A stretch of DNA of 64,000 nt from Fasciolopsis buskii (Eukaryota > Platyhelminthes > Trematoda > Plagiorchiida > Fasciolidae), in contig LUCM01000159.1 in assembly GCA_008360955.1 (NCBI GenBank), positions 33,958 to 97,957 of the forward strand, read 5' to 3'. Each line of letters begins with the position of its first letter. Position 1 is the stretch's first letter. Both the position numbers and the translations under genes were made by a program. The notes below the pieces were generated by a model. That model had not been told where the DNA came from, ran no database searches, and saw only the letters and a list, made by a program, of their open reading frames with translations. Below are positions 35,755 to 48,673 of this stretch, piece after piece.

Positions 35755-38155
35755 TTTTTTCAGTAAACCTGGGAAAATGATAGGGGAACAGTGAAGAAGG
35801 ATTGGAAAAACACTGGTATGCAAATCGGGAGAGGGTGCTTTGTGTCAGCTTGTGGTGTCGAAGCTTCCTGATTTGAAATGACAACCGACAAAGAGTTTTT
35901 ACACAGGTAGAAATATGAGAAGTCTACTTCCGATTTTTTATCGATAGTAACTACTAGGTATTTCACACAATCAACTCTGGTAAGTGTTTTGAGTTGATGA
36001 AAGACATTTCGGATGGGTAGGTTAACCGCGAGAGAGAGGGAGAGAACAGACATTTGAGACATTAAGATGTGTTGAGATTTAAATCAGCTTGTGCAGATAA
36101 ATTGTAAACAGAAGATTGGTTGTTGGGAAAACTTTGAAAACCACCGTTGTTCGAAACGGTTTGAGAGAAGACAACATCATCAGCATATTTAAACAGATGA
36201 CAAGGGGAGCTAGTTGATAAGCCGCTGATGTAAGCAGAGAAGAGATACGGTGAAAGAACAGCACCCTATAGCACTCTTGAATTGTTAGTCAACGGTTTGG
36301 AAACTTTACTGTCCATCCGTGTGCACTGAGTTCGGTTGGTAAAGTTATGAGACAGCCATGCCTATGGAGAACTGGGACAACCAAATGTTTGCAGTTTGTG
36401 GAGTAAAAAAGACCGTGGGACCAAATCAAATGCCGACGAATAGTCCAGGAAGGCGCAACACACGTTTCATCGATGCATTTAAGGACTTACAAAGATGGTG
36501 ACTGGGGGAGGCGACAACGTCTAAAGTGGACCTGTTAGATTCATAGGCAGACTGAAGTGAGCCGTCAGGAGGATACATAGAACGCAGGCGCTTGAATATA
36601 GCACGCTCCATCAGTTTAATAACAGGTGTTGAAGCGATGGGGCGAAAACGTTTTGCTAAAGCAGTAGAACTGTTAGATTTGGGGATGGTTGTAATGGTGA
36701 CGGGTCTCCAACAGTCAGGAATGGAAGACGAGATCAAAGATGAGTTAATTAGAGAAGTAAGTGCATCGGTCAGAGCTACATCACCATGCCTCAAAAGAGT
36801 TGAGGACAGACTCGCAGGACCAACCACTGTGGTAATTTTAGTGGTGCGCAGAAGGTCGAGCACCTGTTTCCTAGAAACACTTGCAACTGTCATATCATCA
36901 CCCTGTCCAGACTTGACTAGGGCATAAGTGGAAGGATGGGTGAAAGCACGATTGATGCTGTCGACATCCGTAGAAAATTTCGCATGTTTCTTTTCCTTCC
37001 AACACAACAGTCGAATGCCTTGCCATGGGAAACGATTGTTACTACTACTCAGAAGTTGGCTGGCGAATGTAGTGTCGATGCGTTGGATTTCAGCTTTCAT
37101 TAGGTTGGAGATATACCGCACACTTGAGTTATTACGGGATTTGTAGAAGTGCTGCTTGCGAACTCGGATTTGGTTTGGTTTGTTTGCCTGAAGGAATGAA
37201 AGGCTGGCCTAGAGTATATCTTGGGCCTTAACAGAAGTAGACAATGATCACTATTTGAAATTGGAGCACGCAGTTTCAGGGAAATAAATCAGGGTATTTG
37301 GTAATAGCTCTATCTAAAATGGAACCAACTCTGGTGGGAGAAACGCCGAGGTCAATCAAACCAAGCTGAATCGGTGGTAGGGTAGATACGTGAAATCACC
37401 TACAATATTATGCAGACTATCCTCAATGGGAGGAATAACAAGTACCAGAAGAGTCGAAAAAAGATGTGACATTGTGTTGTGAGCTAAAAGGGAAAATTTA
37501 TAAGTTCGTTATGATAGCGCTGGTATGGCGAGAAACCCTAAGTTGACACTGTCACGAGATATTAAGTTCCGTTTAGAGAGTATGTATAAACAATTTTGAA
37601 CTTGCCAGACCAGAAGGAGATTATGTATGTTGCGACACCACCTTCAGTCTTCTTCTTGTTCGAAACTCTGTCCTGCCGATGTAGTCTGAAGCTATCTATC
37701 CATACGAGTGAATCAGCGATATCCGGGTTCAGCCACGATCCTCGTATGCAGATGACACGTGTGAACATGGATCGGTGATTGAAGTGTGGGGGACAGATCC
37801 GACGTTTTCGTAAACAGAGAGTGGATGTTGCTACTCAATAATGCCGGAATGGATATCTTTACTGGAAGGGTGCATTCAAGAGGTGCCCTCCAGCAAGTAC
37901 GAGTGCCTCTTTTAGATCGATGAGAAGATCGTTGAAGTGCAACAATGCGTGATCCCAATACATGCTGAGAAACGATGCGGTTTTTAAACAACAGTAATTC
38001 CGAGCAACTGTAGCGGCGAACGGAGACCATAATCGAACCAGATATCCGACAATAATTCAACGAAATAACGGTGACAAAATTGTAGCGCAACCAGTCACTG
38101 AGCTTGGGAGAAGCACGTTGTTCCATAGTCATCTCGACTAAAGTTGAACACAATT
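35755..38155 (-). mobile_element. Decayed CR1-like LINE (endonuclease + RT)
   Basis: Minus strand, 5' to 3': endonuclease region at 37870-37560 with SWLNPDIADSLVWIDSFRL and RQDR...GGVATYI. RT region at 37121-36426 with VGPASLSSTLLRHGD, SLISSSIPDCWRPVTITTIP and KRFRPIASTPVIKLMERAIF. The catalytic box KYADDVV lies at about 36175-36200 after GLSTSSPCHLF. A thumb-region remnant VKYLVVTIDKK is near 35960. Frameshifts separate the blocks. It may extend upstream to about 38.3 kb. Confidence 0.82.
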
Positions 38156-38423
38156 CGCTTAGTGGATTCTAATTCATTCTTACTATGTAGCGCAGTGTCC
38201 CTCGGATTTCCATATGCTTGGGTTGTTTTTCCGTTCATTTTTTCTGCTTTCAGTGGTGACCAGCAATTGCTTTTGGTGAACTGACATATGTCTACAAAAA
38301 AACATTTCAACACGGAACAAAGAATACAAATCTTATTGTCCAGCTCAGCGAACAAACCAATACCATCCTGTTGAACCTAAGCTGCGAGAACGAACATTAT
38401 TCTCTAACTTGCTATCATTAATT

Positions 38424-38441
38424 ATATATATATATATATAT
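38424..38441. repeat. (AT)n microsatellite
   Basis: Short AT run immediately before the ribozyme-like repeat fragment at 38.45 kb. Confidence 0.85.
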
Positions 38442-39799
38442 TTCTTGAGAATTCCCACTGAGCACATTGAGAAGACACAAGTTGTAGGACAAGCTCGTTT
38501 TCAGTGATTCGCATTGATGCCATTGCATCATTATATATTCGGAAAGAAATTCACTTTAGAAAGGATTGGACTAGTCAGATAAAATTGTGGATATGGAAGG
38601 GATTTGTGTCGTTACATGCATAATCTGAACCTACAGGAACGTGTTGTGTTAACGATTTTGTTGTCTAGGGTTTGCACTGGGACGAAGGTTGGGTCAGGTT
38701 AGTTGAAGCACAATCACAAATTGTTTTCTGAGAGCACGATGGAGTCAACCGAAAAATCTGCTAATGTAGAAACATGAAAACCGAAAGCTTAGACTTTAGT
38801 TTAGTCGGCTTTGTTCGGTATGGTATTGCAAACATCATTCGTGCACCATTCACGAGGTTTCACATGTTCCAGTTAGTGGAACTTCCTAGTTGGCATCCTA
38901 GATGCCTAGAAATTTAGTCACGTCCCAACTAACACACGTGTTGTCTTACCGACCTCGTTTCATTTTGTGCGGTTTCAGTAATCTGGTTCAACACCAACAG
39001 CTCGTAGACTATATCATTTGTCTTACCACATATTGTCCGATAACACAGCGGTTTTTAATTTTTTGTCTAGGCGCTTAACGCGTTAAAAATGTTATCACTT
39101 TGTCCTCCTTTCTTCACATTTCCCATTTTCCGGTGGAATTTCAGTCAGATCCACTGTTTTAATTATGTCAGGCCACCACTTCTGTATTTACGGACGAACT
39201 AACTGATCAAGTGACACCCAAAAATGTCCCATTTATTGCCCTCATTAGTGGCTTGTTATATCCATCCCGTTCACGATATTTGTAGGTGAATCTAATCTAG
39301 GGTAGAACTCGGTATAAAGGAATAAGACACGACAAGGCCATGTGCGACCGTGCAAGTACTTTATAGCTGTCTTATGCGAGTTTGTAAGGATGGTTTCTCT
39401 CAGTATCCATTCGCCGTATACCAACTCCCGGGAATCGGTCGAACCCCGAAGTAAACAGATGTAACTTGGACAAATAAAAATCAGATAATTTGGACATTCT
39501 GTGAAATATTTGGTCACTAAAAGTCAGTAAATGAATTTCGGAGAACAAAAAAGCCTTTCATGGGCTTGAGTTTTACTGCAATCGCGGCAGTTGCAAGGAG
39601 CAGCTATCATAGGTACCATTCCACAAGCAAACACGTCTGATTTTGTCGGTCGTGCAATGCTGTGGGAGTCTGTCTTGCTGAGGCATGTGCCAGAAAAATT
39701 ATCTGTCCTGTTCGAATCTCTGCATGCGAACAGTCGAAACCTAGTGCGTGCTTACGACAATCTATCACCTGAGCTCACCGCGAGAAGTGGCCTTCGTCA

Positions 39800-39976
39800 T
39801 GACGGTGGCCAAACGGATAAGGTCGTGGCGTTTGGACATGAAGGTCGCGGGTTCGAGTCCTCCGCCACCGGTCAATTTCCCCACTGGGCAGTCCTCTGTT
39901 GGCTGCGGTCCCCTTCTTGAAAATTGATGTACGCTGTTATTCCCCTAATGAAGGAAGTAAAAGATAAAAGATAAAT
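39800..39976 (+). mobile_element. SINE family A (copy 5, best preserved)
   Basis: A-box region GGTGGCCAAACGGATAAGG, CGTGGCGTTTGGACATGAAG, B-box GGGTTCGAGTCC, then CCGCCACCGGTCAATTTCCC, GTTGGCTGCGGTCCCCTTC and tail TAATGAAGGAAGTAAAAGAT with repeated AAAAGATAAA. The 5' GACGGTGGC and 3' GCCACCGGTC can pair like a tRNA acceptor stem. It is the best reference copy of this family here. Confidence 0.85.
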
Positions 39977-40009
39977 CTACCATTAACTTTTTTCCAATTT
40001 CTTTATTGA

Positions 40010-40935
40010 TATGACTATGGAATTTGTCCTATCCTCATATGAGGATAGTAGCATTGACATTTGTTCAGACAGGAAGCTGTCTGACTTGGAATATGCGGAC
40101 GACGCTGCGCTACTGAATGAGGACCCAAGTAGGTCTGAAAGTCAGTGCAGGCATGCGTTTTACACATCCGAGGTGTCAAGTACGATTGCAAGACTGGGTT
40201 ATCTCAAAGACCGACCTGCGTCTCGTGATGATCGTATATCGGATGAAATGTCATCGTACATACAGAAGAACAATAGAAATCCCCAATCTGAAGCGTTAAT
40301 GGTGTCCGCGTGACTTTTGGTTGTCTATTAGGGGTCGAGTAGACACTACAATAATGAAGTCGATTCTCCTGTAAGGCTCAGAAGCAATAATGTAAGGGGG
40401 GATTATCTGCATAAGCTTTCGCAGTTTGAAATGTGCGCCTTTTGTGGTATTGATAGAAAACAGTGGGATAAATTTTTCAGTAAGGTACTGGGTCTTAGGG
40501 TTCAGTCTTTAGAACGAACATTGAAACAGCACAGATTAAGGGGTTATGACATCTTTAGTTCAAACCCACTATTTCGCGAGGCCGATATTGGTTGGAGGAT
40601 GGGTACAGGTGGTCACCAAAAACAGGGCAAAAGATCTGCAGAACCTTAACAGTTTGATTGGCTTTGGTGGGCCCATTTAGACTGGGTTACACGCGATTCC
40701 CTCAGACTATGGCTAGAGATAGCAGGTGACATAGATCCATGCCACAGCTAGTGGGATTCTTGTGTTTTAACTATTCTCTTTTCCAAATGGTTCCTTAGTT
40801 TATTACCTTGTTGCTGACCGGTCACTATTTCTCGTTCATTTCCGTTCTGATTAGACAACGCTGTGCGGTAACAACCGAAACCACAGCATCCAAGTTCAAG
40901 GTTTATGGTTTTAGAAAACGGAAACCGAAATGTAT
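40010..40935 (+). mobile_element. 3' half of a non-LTR retrotransposon (RT C-terminal part and tail)
   Basis: RT catalytic region DLEYADDAALLNEDPS near 40085-40135, then a degraded thumb/C-terminal region including HRLRGYDIFSSNPLFREADI and GWRMGTGG near 40530-40610. The 3' tail shares GGTTTATGGTTTTAGAAAAC, CGGTAACAACCGAAACCACA and other blocks with the tails at 1.1, 7.1 and 22.9 kb, which identifies those as the same family. 5' truncated, as is usual for LINEs. A SINE-A lies directly before it. Confidence 0.8.
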
Positions 40936-41639
40936 ACTGGAACTCACAAACCGTCTACCCGGAAACTGATCCGTTGGAACGCCAAACTCAGAGTCTCTAA
41001 TGTATGCTTAAGAAAACATCACGTCCCCACTGTCTCTGTGCTTGATTGCCACGCAATCAGACTGGTTGAAAAAAACACTGGCATATTGGGTGGTAGGTTG
41101 TCCGTACATGCATGATGCCAGCCAAAAATGACCTTTCCTGTTTTTGTTAGCAATTCCACTCTGTTTTTTTGCAGCCATTAGCAACCTGGAGCCAACGTCC
41201 TTTGGTCTTAGTTTCTGCCTCCCAACTCCACCCGGTCAACGAACAAGAAGTATAGCAGTCAGATCTTGTGAGATTGTTTCGGAGATACACCATACATTGA
41301 TTGTAAAAATTTCAAAACTTCAAGCTGGGGCAGCTTGTTGCCTTATCTGGTTGAGCGTGCGGACTTTAAAGGTAGCCAAACAAAGTGAATACTTAAGCTT
41401 AGGTAATATTTCTAGATTGTGTTTTTCATTTACACTAATGTTGCTATCAGATAAATCAATGGGTTCGTAATCTTTTGCAGCAGCATATGTGGTCCCTGTG
41501 TATGAAGAACGAGAATTAGTATGGTTGTCTTTGGCGCGGAGGTTGAAGGTGTTTGGGCGTGCGACGGTTTACAGGTGCATACATTCAAAAAGAAGGCAGT
41601 TTGGTGCTGATCCAGAATGGATCCTAAGGAGAAGAGTAC

Positions 41640-42240
41640 TTGGTATGTGTTAGTAGTATGAGATTGAATGTCTTCATGAAATAATTTACCATGTGATATC
41701 AACGCTCAATTCACCATTAAGAAACCATGGGCTCATTGTGCAGCTGTTTCATTCTTATTGGGAACCATCAACAGTGCATATCCACCGAGCCGAAATTGAG
41801 GCGCGAACCCGGAACGAACGATTCTGAGTTGAACGTTCTAGCCATGAGTACATTCAGTCACCTAATGCTAACACATACCAAATAGCCAAGATCTGTAGGT
41901 CATGTACAAAATCTTCGTTGTACTGAGGCTACCTGCAGAGAAGTCAGCTATCAGTTGAGGTCGATTGCTGTGTGCTAGCGGCTCGTGACCGTGCGAATCA
42001 GTGACGGTTAAATGCGGCATCATGTGGTGAATTTCAACAAGCCGTTGAGAGCCTGCCTAGTTGTGTAATGACTAAGGTGTTCGACTCAAAATTGTTCGTC
42101 TCGGATTCGCGTCCCAACTCGGGCTCGGTGGATATGCACTGTTGCTGGTTCCTAATGAGGATGAAACAACTGTACAATGAGTGCATGGTTTTTTATTGGT
42201 GAGTTGAGCGTTGATGTCACATGGTGAATTATTTCATGAG
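41640..42240. mobile_element. Long-armed palindromic (foldback-like) element, copy 1
   Basis: Arms of about 165 nt: 41675-41840 and 42075-42239 are reverse complements with few differences. Shared motifs include CATGAAATAATT, ATCAACGCTCAA, GTGCATATCCACCGAGCC and GCGCGAAC. The interior of about 235 nt has CCAAGATCTGTAGGTCATG and CTTCGTTGTACTGAGGCTAC. No coding capacity. Homologous to 57519-58057. Confidence 0.8.
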
Positions 42241-42365
42241 AAGTATATTTATTCCCACTCACCCTAAGCGAACTGACGAGCTACCGGGTCCTGATTATCA
42301 GGCCCGAAGGTCGACGCACTAGGGAATTTATCTTGCTTAGGTGATTTAGGGAGAAATGTTGGTGG

Positions 42366-42800
42366 TTGCTGCTCAGGCCTCAAAAACCGAGCAGAAGAAC
42401 GTCTGCGATTCTCAAGCAAATTCTTTCCTTTGAAGTTGTCTCTCATCAGGGGAGATATCGAGTGGAAGTCTATCCAATTGGATCAATTATTCTTCCAATC
42501 ACTTATCCGACTGAATTATCCCAACATAGATTACCGGAAGACTACTTCGTCAGGCCTCTCTTCATTGGTCTGTATCGCTTGTGCTCCGGAGGCAAGCAGG
42601 CCGCCATAACACGTGAATGTTCACTTTCACCGGAAGCACCAACATTTGATCCCCGTTGGGAAACTCCCGCCATAACGAATGTTTTAGTCTCTCATCTTCA
42701 AGTTATCAAATGCCTGGTCTGCATTCAACGATCAGGCCTTATTGGAAATACTGAGAATGCGCTCGTTCGCCTCGAACACCTTCAGTGCTTTCTTTACTGA
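42366..42800 (+). CDS. Unidentified open frame of a repeated coding family (copy 3)
   Basis: 144-residue open frame with no stops. The central EVYPIGSIILPITYPTELSQ and LPEDYFVRPLFIGLY recur in broken form at 32.5 kb and (first part) at 18.5 kb. It is the best preserved of three copies, so it is more likely a mobile-element domain than a host gene. No signal peptide or membrane segment is evident, and I do not recognise the family. It begins 126 nt after the palindromic element. Confidence 0.35.
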   Translation: MLLRPQKPSRRTSAILKQILSFEVVSHQGRYRVEVYPIGSIILPITYPTELSQHRLPEDYFVRPLFIGLYRLCSGGKQAAITRECSLSPEAPTFDPRWETPAITNVLVSHLQVIKCLVCIQRSGLIGNTENALVRLEHLQCFLY

Positions 42801-44690
42801 GCAGTTAGATGCAAGAAACAGATGAGCCGAAGTGTTGTAACCTACATTCATATTGACTGATAAGGTATCTTCTGTGCTTTCTATTGTAGTATTGTTAACT
42901 CTTAAATGACTGAGTCATCCTAAATTTTCATCTTTTCTCGCTGTGGCTGTTGCCAACCTCTGTTTAGCTCAATTCTGATTTCCGTTTTATATATTTTCCA
43001 GTTTCGTTGTTGTTTAACTGTTGGTGCCCTAGTGCTGGTGATTTTAAATAAGCTCGCTTCTAACCCCGGTTACTGCGGTTTTGCTTGAACTGTCCTTTGT
43101 CTTAGTAAGAAGTGTTCTTTTTTCACATTCATCTGCGTTCCACCATTTCACCGAAAACTTCACGCTCTTCCTTTCGTCTCTGTCAACTTCAAAATTAATT
43201 CCTTTTTCGTGCGTCTGTCATTCTTCATTTTGAAACAAATTAAGACAGAATGAATAAATTTCCTCCTCTAATATTCACTTGCTTAAACTATCTCCCTTCA
43301 GTGGGGTTTATGTATACAGAAACCGGATGTAATTTCGCTGTTCGCTGTCCCATTGAAATCTCGGTCTTCAAAACGAGAGAACAGTTCCAACTCTAGAAAA
43401 ATCGTCTAGAAGATTATTGGAAACGGCCTACGAACATCACCAACAAGCTTCCTAGAAATGTTCCTCTATCTCAATCAAATTGAAGATAAACCGGTTAAAC
43501 TTGGTTTTTGAATGATGCAGATAGAGATCGTTACGACAGCATCAAGCTGTCGTACTGACAATCTATGCGGTCACCGATCTGTATTACACAGAGTCGGTAG
43601 TCTGCGTACTACGTTCATTTATCCTGCTCTATCAGTGGGCAAACATTTGGACTGCTCCCCGATCAGTTACTCCTCGGTCGTCATTTTTCCAGTGGGGATA
43701 GATCAATAACGAGTGGGGAGATTTGTTCAAGTTTAGCCCGAAACCCAAAACTTATATGGCCCAAAAAGAGAACAGAAAGTAACATGTAAGGATGCTATCG
43801 ACCGTCGTGCGTAGGGGGGTGGGCATGACTCGACGAACTTCATAAGAAGATGATTGGAGGGTTGGGACGAAGATAAGGCAACCTGTTATCAGTCATCGAT
43901 GAATACGAACTTGACGTGCGAATGATATGATTGTTCCGTGGACACATACGTCATGACTCCTCTGCTGTGTAAAATAAACGAACCTGTCGTTGTTTAAAGT
44001 CAAAGAAACACTTCTTATTTGTGGTTTATCGAATGCTTGACACTTCTTTGATGATGCATTTTCAGGGAAAATTTCGACTTCTTGACAAACCTTCCCACGG
44101 ACCATTGTTTATCATCCTACATAATTCCTGTTGGCCTAGAAGCTGAATACTTTTCTACAGAAGGAATTTCCAAGGTTAAGCTCAAATAAAAATACAGAGA
44201 GTTTGCCATTCTAAAAAGCTTGCCTGTCCACGTGGGTTAGGGTCTCTCGCTTTTTTGACCTGAAAGCAAGTTCGCATGCAGAAATTATGAAAATCAACGA
44301 TCCCGGTGAGTTACTCCCACCGCGCTTCATCCCTGTCCACCACCCGAAACGTGCAGCATTTGTGCTCATTCCAAAACAATGGACTTCGAACATCTCGTCA
44401 GTCTGTTCATCGCACGATTAGCATTCACTCTTCCGGGGTTAAAATTACCGTGCACCGGCTCTCCGTGGTCGTTTGCTTTACTTTTATGTTCCTGGGTGAT
44501 CCAATTTAGTTTGCATGTTACGTAAACATGTGCCCTAAGGAAGCATGTGCGTTATTTCGACATTTTCTTCCTAAGCGCTTAAACAGTTTCGTGGGATCTG
44601 TTCATCTTATCACCGTGGGTTATTTCTTCTGCTTTGATTCGGTTTCCCGTTCGCTCAATCTCTATACGGGACTGAGGCTTTCTGTCGTCC
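42801..44690. other. Unassigned sequence
   Basis: No repeats, coding signatures or RNA genes recognised in this stretch. Confidence 0.5.
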
Positions 44691-45320
44691 AATTTTCAGG
44701 CCTCTGTTGTTATACCATGATTTTTCCAACAATAGCGAACGAAATAAATTTGGATATCGATTGTCTACTCCGTTAACTAACAGCATCGGTGTTCCTTCTC
44801 TAGGTCTTTCGGCTGACTATCTTGATGGTTTATCTACTTCGCTACCTGGACAACTTCTTAAACAAGCTAATGATATCATACTCCGATAGTCTGTTTCCAC
44901 TAGATTCTGCTGATAACCTGCGTGACAGCCGGAATCTTGTTTCTGATTTCGGGCTCCACCGAATCAGATCCGAATGCTTCGAGTGCACTTCTGCGGTTCC
45001 ACATTCCTTTTATATCAGCGACTAACGAGTCACCAACCTCGCCCCCCCGTTCGCAGGCTTCGAATTCGTCACGTACTTAGGTGTTACAGTGAGCACCATT
45101 TCTTGATGGTTTCCTTGCATTTTTGGTGTTGTTAGGAAAATTGCATCGCCCGCCTTACCATATCCACAGACCGAAGCAATCTGGTGCCATTACTTCTTTT
45201 AGTCATCGACGTTTTCACTTCCACGTATCCTATTAGTGTCCACCTATCCTCGGGGGCCTAATTAAGAAGAATCTTGATATCATTTATCGAGAACCGTCTG
45301 CGACCACCTGTGTTTCTTCA
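44690..45320 (+). mobile_element. CR1-like reverse transcriptase fragment
   Basis: Plus strand: SADYLDGLSTSLPGQLLKQANDIIL near 44810-44880, where YADD has become QAND. Then LNLVSDF-like, then FVTYLGVTVS near 45065-45090, and a downstream LLLLVIDVFTS stretch near 45200. The order matches the minus-strand element at 36.2 kb (GLSTSSPCHLFKYADD). Several frameshifts; inactive. Confidence 0.7.
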
Positions 45321-46740
45321 ACTTCAGCCGACTCGTTATTAAACCAAGCTTGTCATTTGCACATAAAAGCGTCTAAAATATTCCCCATCGAGTTTTTCGC
45401 AGACCCGGAGTCGAATGATCTGTTTTCATTTCGTTCGTGTTTGTCGACCCGTTCAACATTTTGATCAATTCGCTTTCCTAATAGTGAACTGCGGCTCTAG
45501 TCCACCGTTTCTCAGGCGAATTCCGATTAAGGAAGACAGAAAAACATGTTGTTCTCATCTCTGTGATTGAACACGTCTCTTCAAGTGCTTTTGCTTTTGA
45601 TATGGTTCCAAACGGGAAATGACATTTTCCTATCAATTTTTAAATGAAACGTATAATTCGTTTTACCTTATGAAAGTCACTCGTCAATCTCATACCACAC
45701 AGTGCAATACAATGCAATACACTGCAACATAATAAAATCCGATTCTTACTAACGAATCACTTTGTCTTTAGTAAGATTCGCAAAAAGGACTTAGTCACGC
45801 GATTGGAATGTTACTCAGTTTGATTCGACCTCAGAGTGGAATACAGACCTTCGATTCCTACCCAATTTCCAATCAGTCATAGGGCTTGGTATTGAACTGA
45901 CACTGGTCTGATCCCTTAGTGTATGCGAGCGAAGAATACGCGAACAGAAATGGTCTTTTCCTTTCATTATATTATTCTCCCCTTTTTCCTAGTAGGCACT
46001 GGTCCATGATGGATCTACCGGAGTGACGGATCCTTGACGTTCGTCACCAAATACCCCATGGAAATTCGTCGGTTCGAAATACTAGAATAAACGTGGCCCA
46101 GTCTGACCCGCCGGCTAAAATAAGGACTAAAAGTCAGCCAATGTCACTACATTTCACGGAAAACCGAATTTTGAAAGTTTTGAATTTGTTCTGTGAAACG
46201 AGGCAAAAAGTTAAAAAGACAACTAGACTGTTCACTGTTGAAACGTAATTCTCGATGTCTGGAAAATGCGTACGAAAACGAATAAAGAAGCTCCGAGCAA
46301 CCAGAAGTTTGACAAACCCAAAACCAACCAGTTAGGACGAAACCGATTTGAGACACTGTTTTCCCTAGCAAGGCAATATGAACATGGGTACACCGTAGTA
46401 CCATCAGACATTCCCAGTCTGTGTACCAAGTGACAATTTCTTTATTAAAAATTCAGTTCACCTGCCACGAAACATGGTTGGTACTATCGACTAACCAGAT
46501 AAGTAGTTGGTTGTATTTTTTGTTTGTATGATTTCATGATTGATTTCTACTGTCTGATTATCGCTTTTGTTTCATGTTTGAAGCTCTGAAATTAGCGTGT
46601 CTTTGTTCCACAATTTTAATGCAATCAATTCACGGTATAGAAAATCTCCATCATGGCGGTTGGTCGATCAATCAATAGCTAATTGGTATGTTCCCGTAAA
46701 CCAACGGTGTAGCATGTGACTATTGTGTAACTCGTTCATT
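45321..46740. other. Unassigned sequence
   Basis: No gene recognised. A small field of CAATACAATGCAATACACTGC-like near-repeats sits at 45700-45730. Confidence 0.5.
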
Positions 46741-46749
46741 GTAAGCGCA

Positions 46750-46808
46750 CAGGCACACACACACACACAAGCGCAAGGAGTGAGAGAGAGAGGGAGAGAG
46801 AGAGAGAG
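46750..46808. repeat. Compound (AC)n / (GA)n microsatellite
   Basis: CA repeats at about 46750-46769, then a GAGA-rich purine run at about 46778-46808. Confidence 0.9.
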
Positions 46809-47764
46809 GAAGACGTGCTCAGCAGATTAGCTGCAGTGGAAGAAGAAAAAAAGAAAATTTGTGACAGAGGTTAAAAAAAACGAGAAGTTCCATACATTTT
46901 AAAGTGATAAACTTCTGAAGTCTAAAATGGACTGCAAAATTTGCACTGAAGTTTTATATCTGGCACATGAATTCCCATAACTGTACACATTAAAAAGGAA
47001 GGCAAAAATGACGGAACAGTTGAATTCCAAAATAGATAAGACAAGAGAAAGTGGAGTATTGTCTAACAAGAACACAATTTTCATCATAAAAAAACCGTCA
47101 TCCCGAACGGGCATCAAAAAACGGGTGAACAAATCGGCCACTTTCCACACGAAAGCACAAAATTAGAAAGAACCATCTAAATGCTTAGCACAGTTCTGAA
47201 GTACCGTTTGAGTAAAGAAAGCATTCTCATATACATTTCATGTGATTTCGTGTCTTTGTTGTGTACTGATGATCAAACTCGTAACCAAGGCTGAGTGTGA
47301 GCGACCACTCACCTTCTCTAATTGCTGTTCATTCAACCGTTGACGTGTGATAGATAAATGTGAAAAAATGAACAATCATTGGCGCTATTCTGATCTGAGC
47401 GACCTCGAAGTTCATGATTTCGAGGCAGAAATGCTCAAAATGCCATGACAGCCGTTTGGAATACATGTCAATTTGTTGGTTTACCAGTTTCTAAGAACTT
47501 CTGTCTTGAGTCGACAGAAAATGGAAAACCTCATATAAACGTAACTGGCTTGTGGTTCCGGAGAGCAGGTATGAAAAGAAAGGAACATATGAAGCATAAG
47601 ATGAAAATTCATTCCAGTTCTTGATAATCCGCAAACGATTTGCAATCAGACTCGGGCGAAAATATGCACCATGCACATTATCGATCAATCAGTTATCTAC
47701 TAACACCTTCAATCCGAGAATGCAACCAAACACACTCGGTATGTTAGTCGGGAAATCATCTATC

Positions 47765-48590
47765 CAACCATCACTTAATCAGTTTATTTATCTATGCATC
47801 TATCTATCAACCTACCTGGCCAAATATTGACCCGTTTAGATTTATCTAACTGCATATCTACCTATTCGGTTCTATCTACCTATTCACTCGTTTCAATCTA
47901 CCGATCTACCTAACTATCCATATGTTTACCTAACTGCAGTTAATATCTACCTGATTGTCTCTAATTAAATATCATTCAGCCTGTCTATCTGCCGATCCAC
48001 AGATTTCCATCTATCCATCCATCAATTCACTATGGAACTACCCACTTGTCTCTATCAGTCTATCAAAATATCCACGGGTACCTATCTGCAAATATACCCA
48101 TTTATCCACTCGTTGCAATGAATACCTATGTATCTATTTATGTAAATATCTATCAGCTTATCTACCTAATAAAAGACCCATAAATGTATCAGTCAATGAA
48201 ACAGTCCATCGATAAATCGATCGATTTTTCTATGAAAGTATCCATCGTTATGTCTATTTATTTACTCTTTATATCATTTTATCAAAATATAAGAGCGTTT
48301 ATATCCGCATACCGTCTTTGTGTTATTCAACGAATAATTCTATATAAATACCGGGCAAACTATCTAGGGACCATTATATCTGCGATTCTAAATATCGGTC
48401 AATAAATCCATCGATAAACGCATTGAACTAATTATCCATATAGAAGTAGAGAAATATGTAAATACGTATTAAATAACAATTTCAAAAAAATATTTGAAAA
48501 GCTGCAAAAATGTATGAAAATGCGTCAGACTATCTAAAAATTTATTTATCAGCCCACTCAATTATTCATTCATTTATCTATCTATCTATG

Positions 48591-48673
<83 letters not shown>

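Noticed and set aside
39800..39875. Functional tRNA gene
   Set aside because: A and B boxes and an acceptor-like stem are present, but the anticodon arm is irregular, and the body and A-rich tail are shared with seven dispersed copies, so it is a SINE.
42120..42200. CTAATGAGGATGAAAC in the arms of the palindromic elements as a hammerhead core
   Set aside because: It resembles CTGATGA...GAAAC, but there is no room for stem II between the boxes and the conserved G of the first box is A in both copies.
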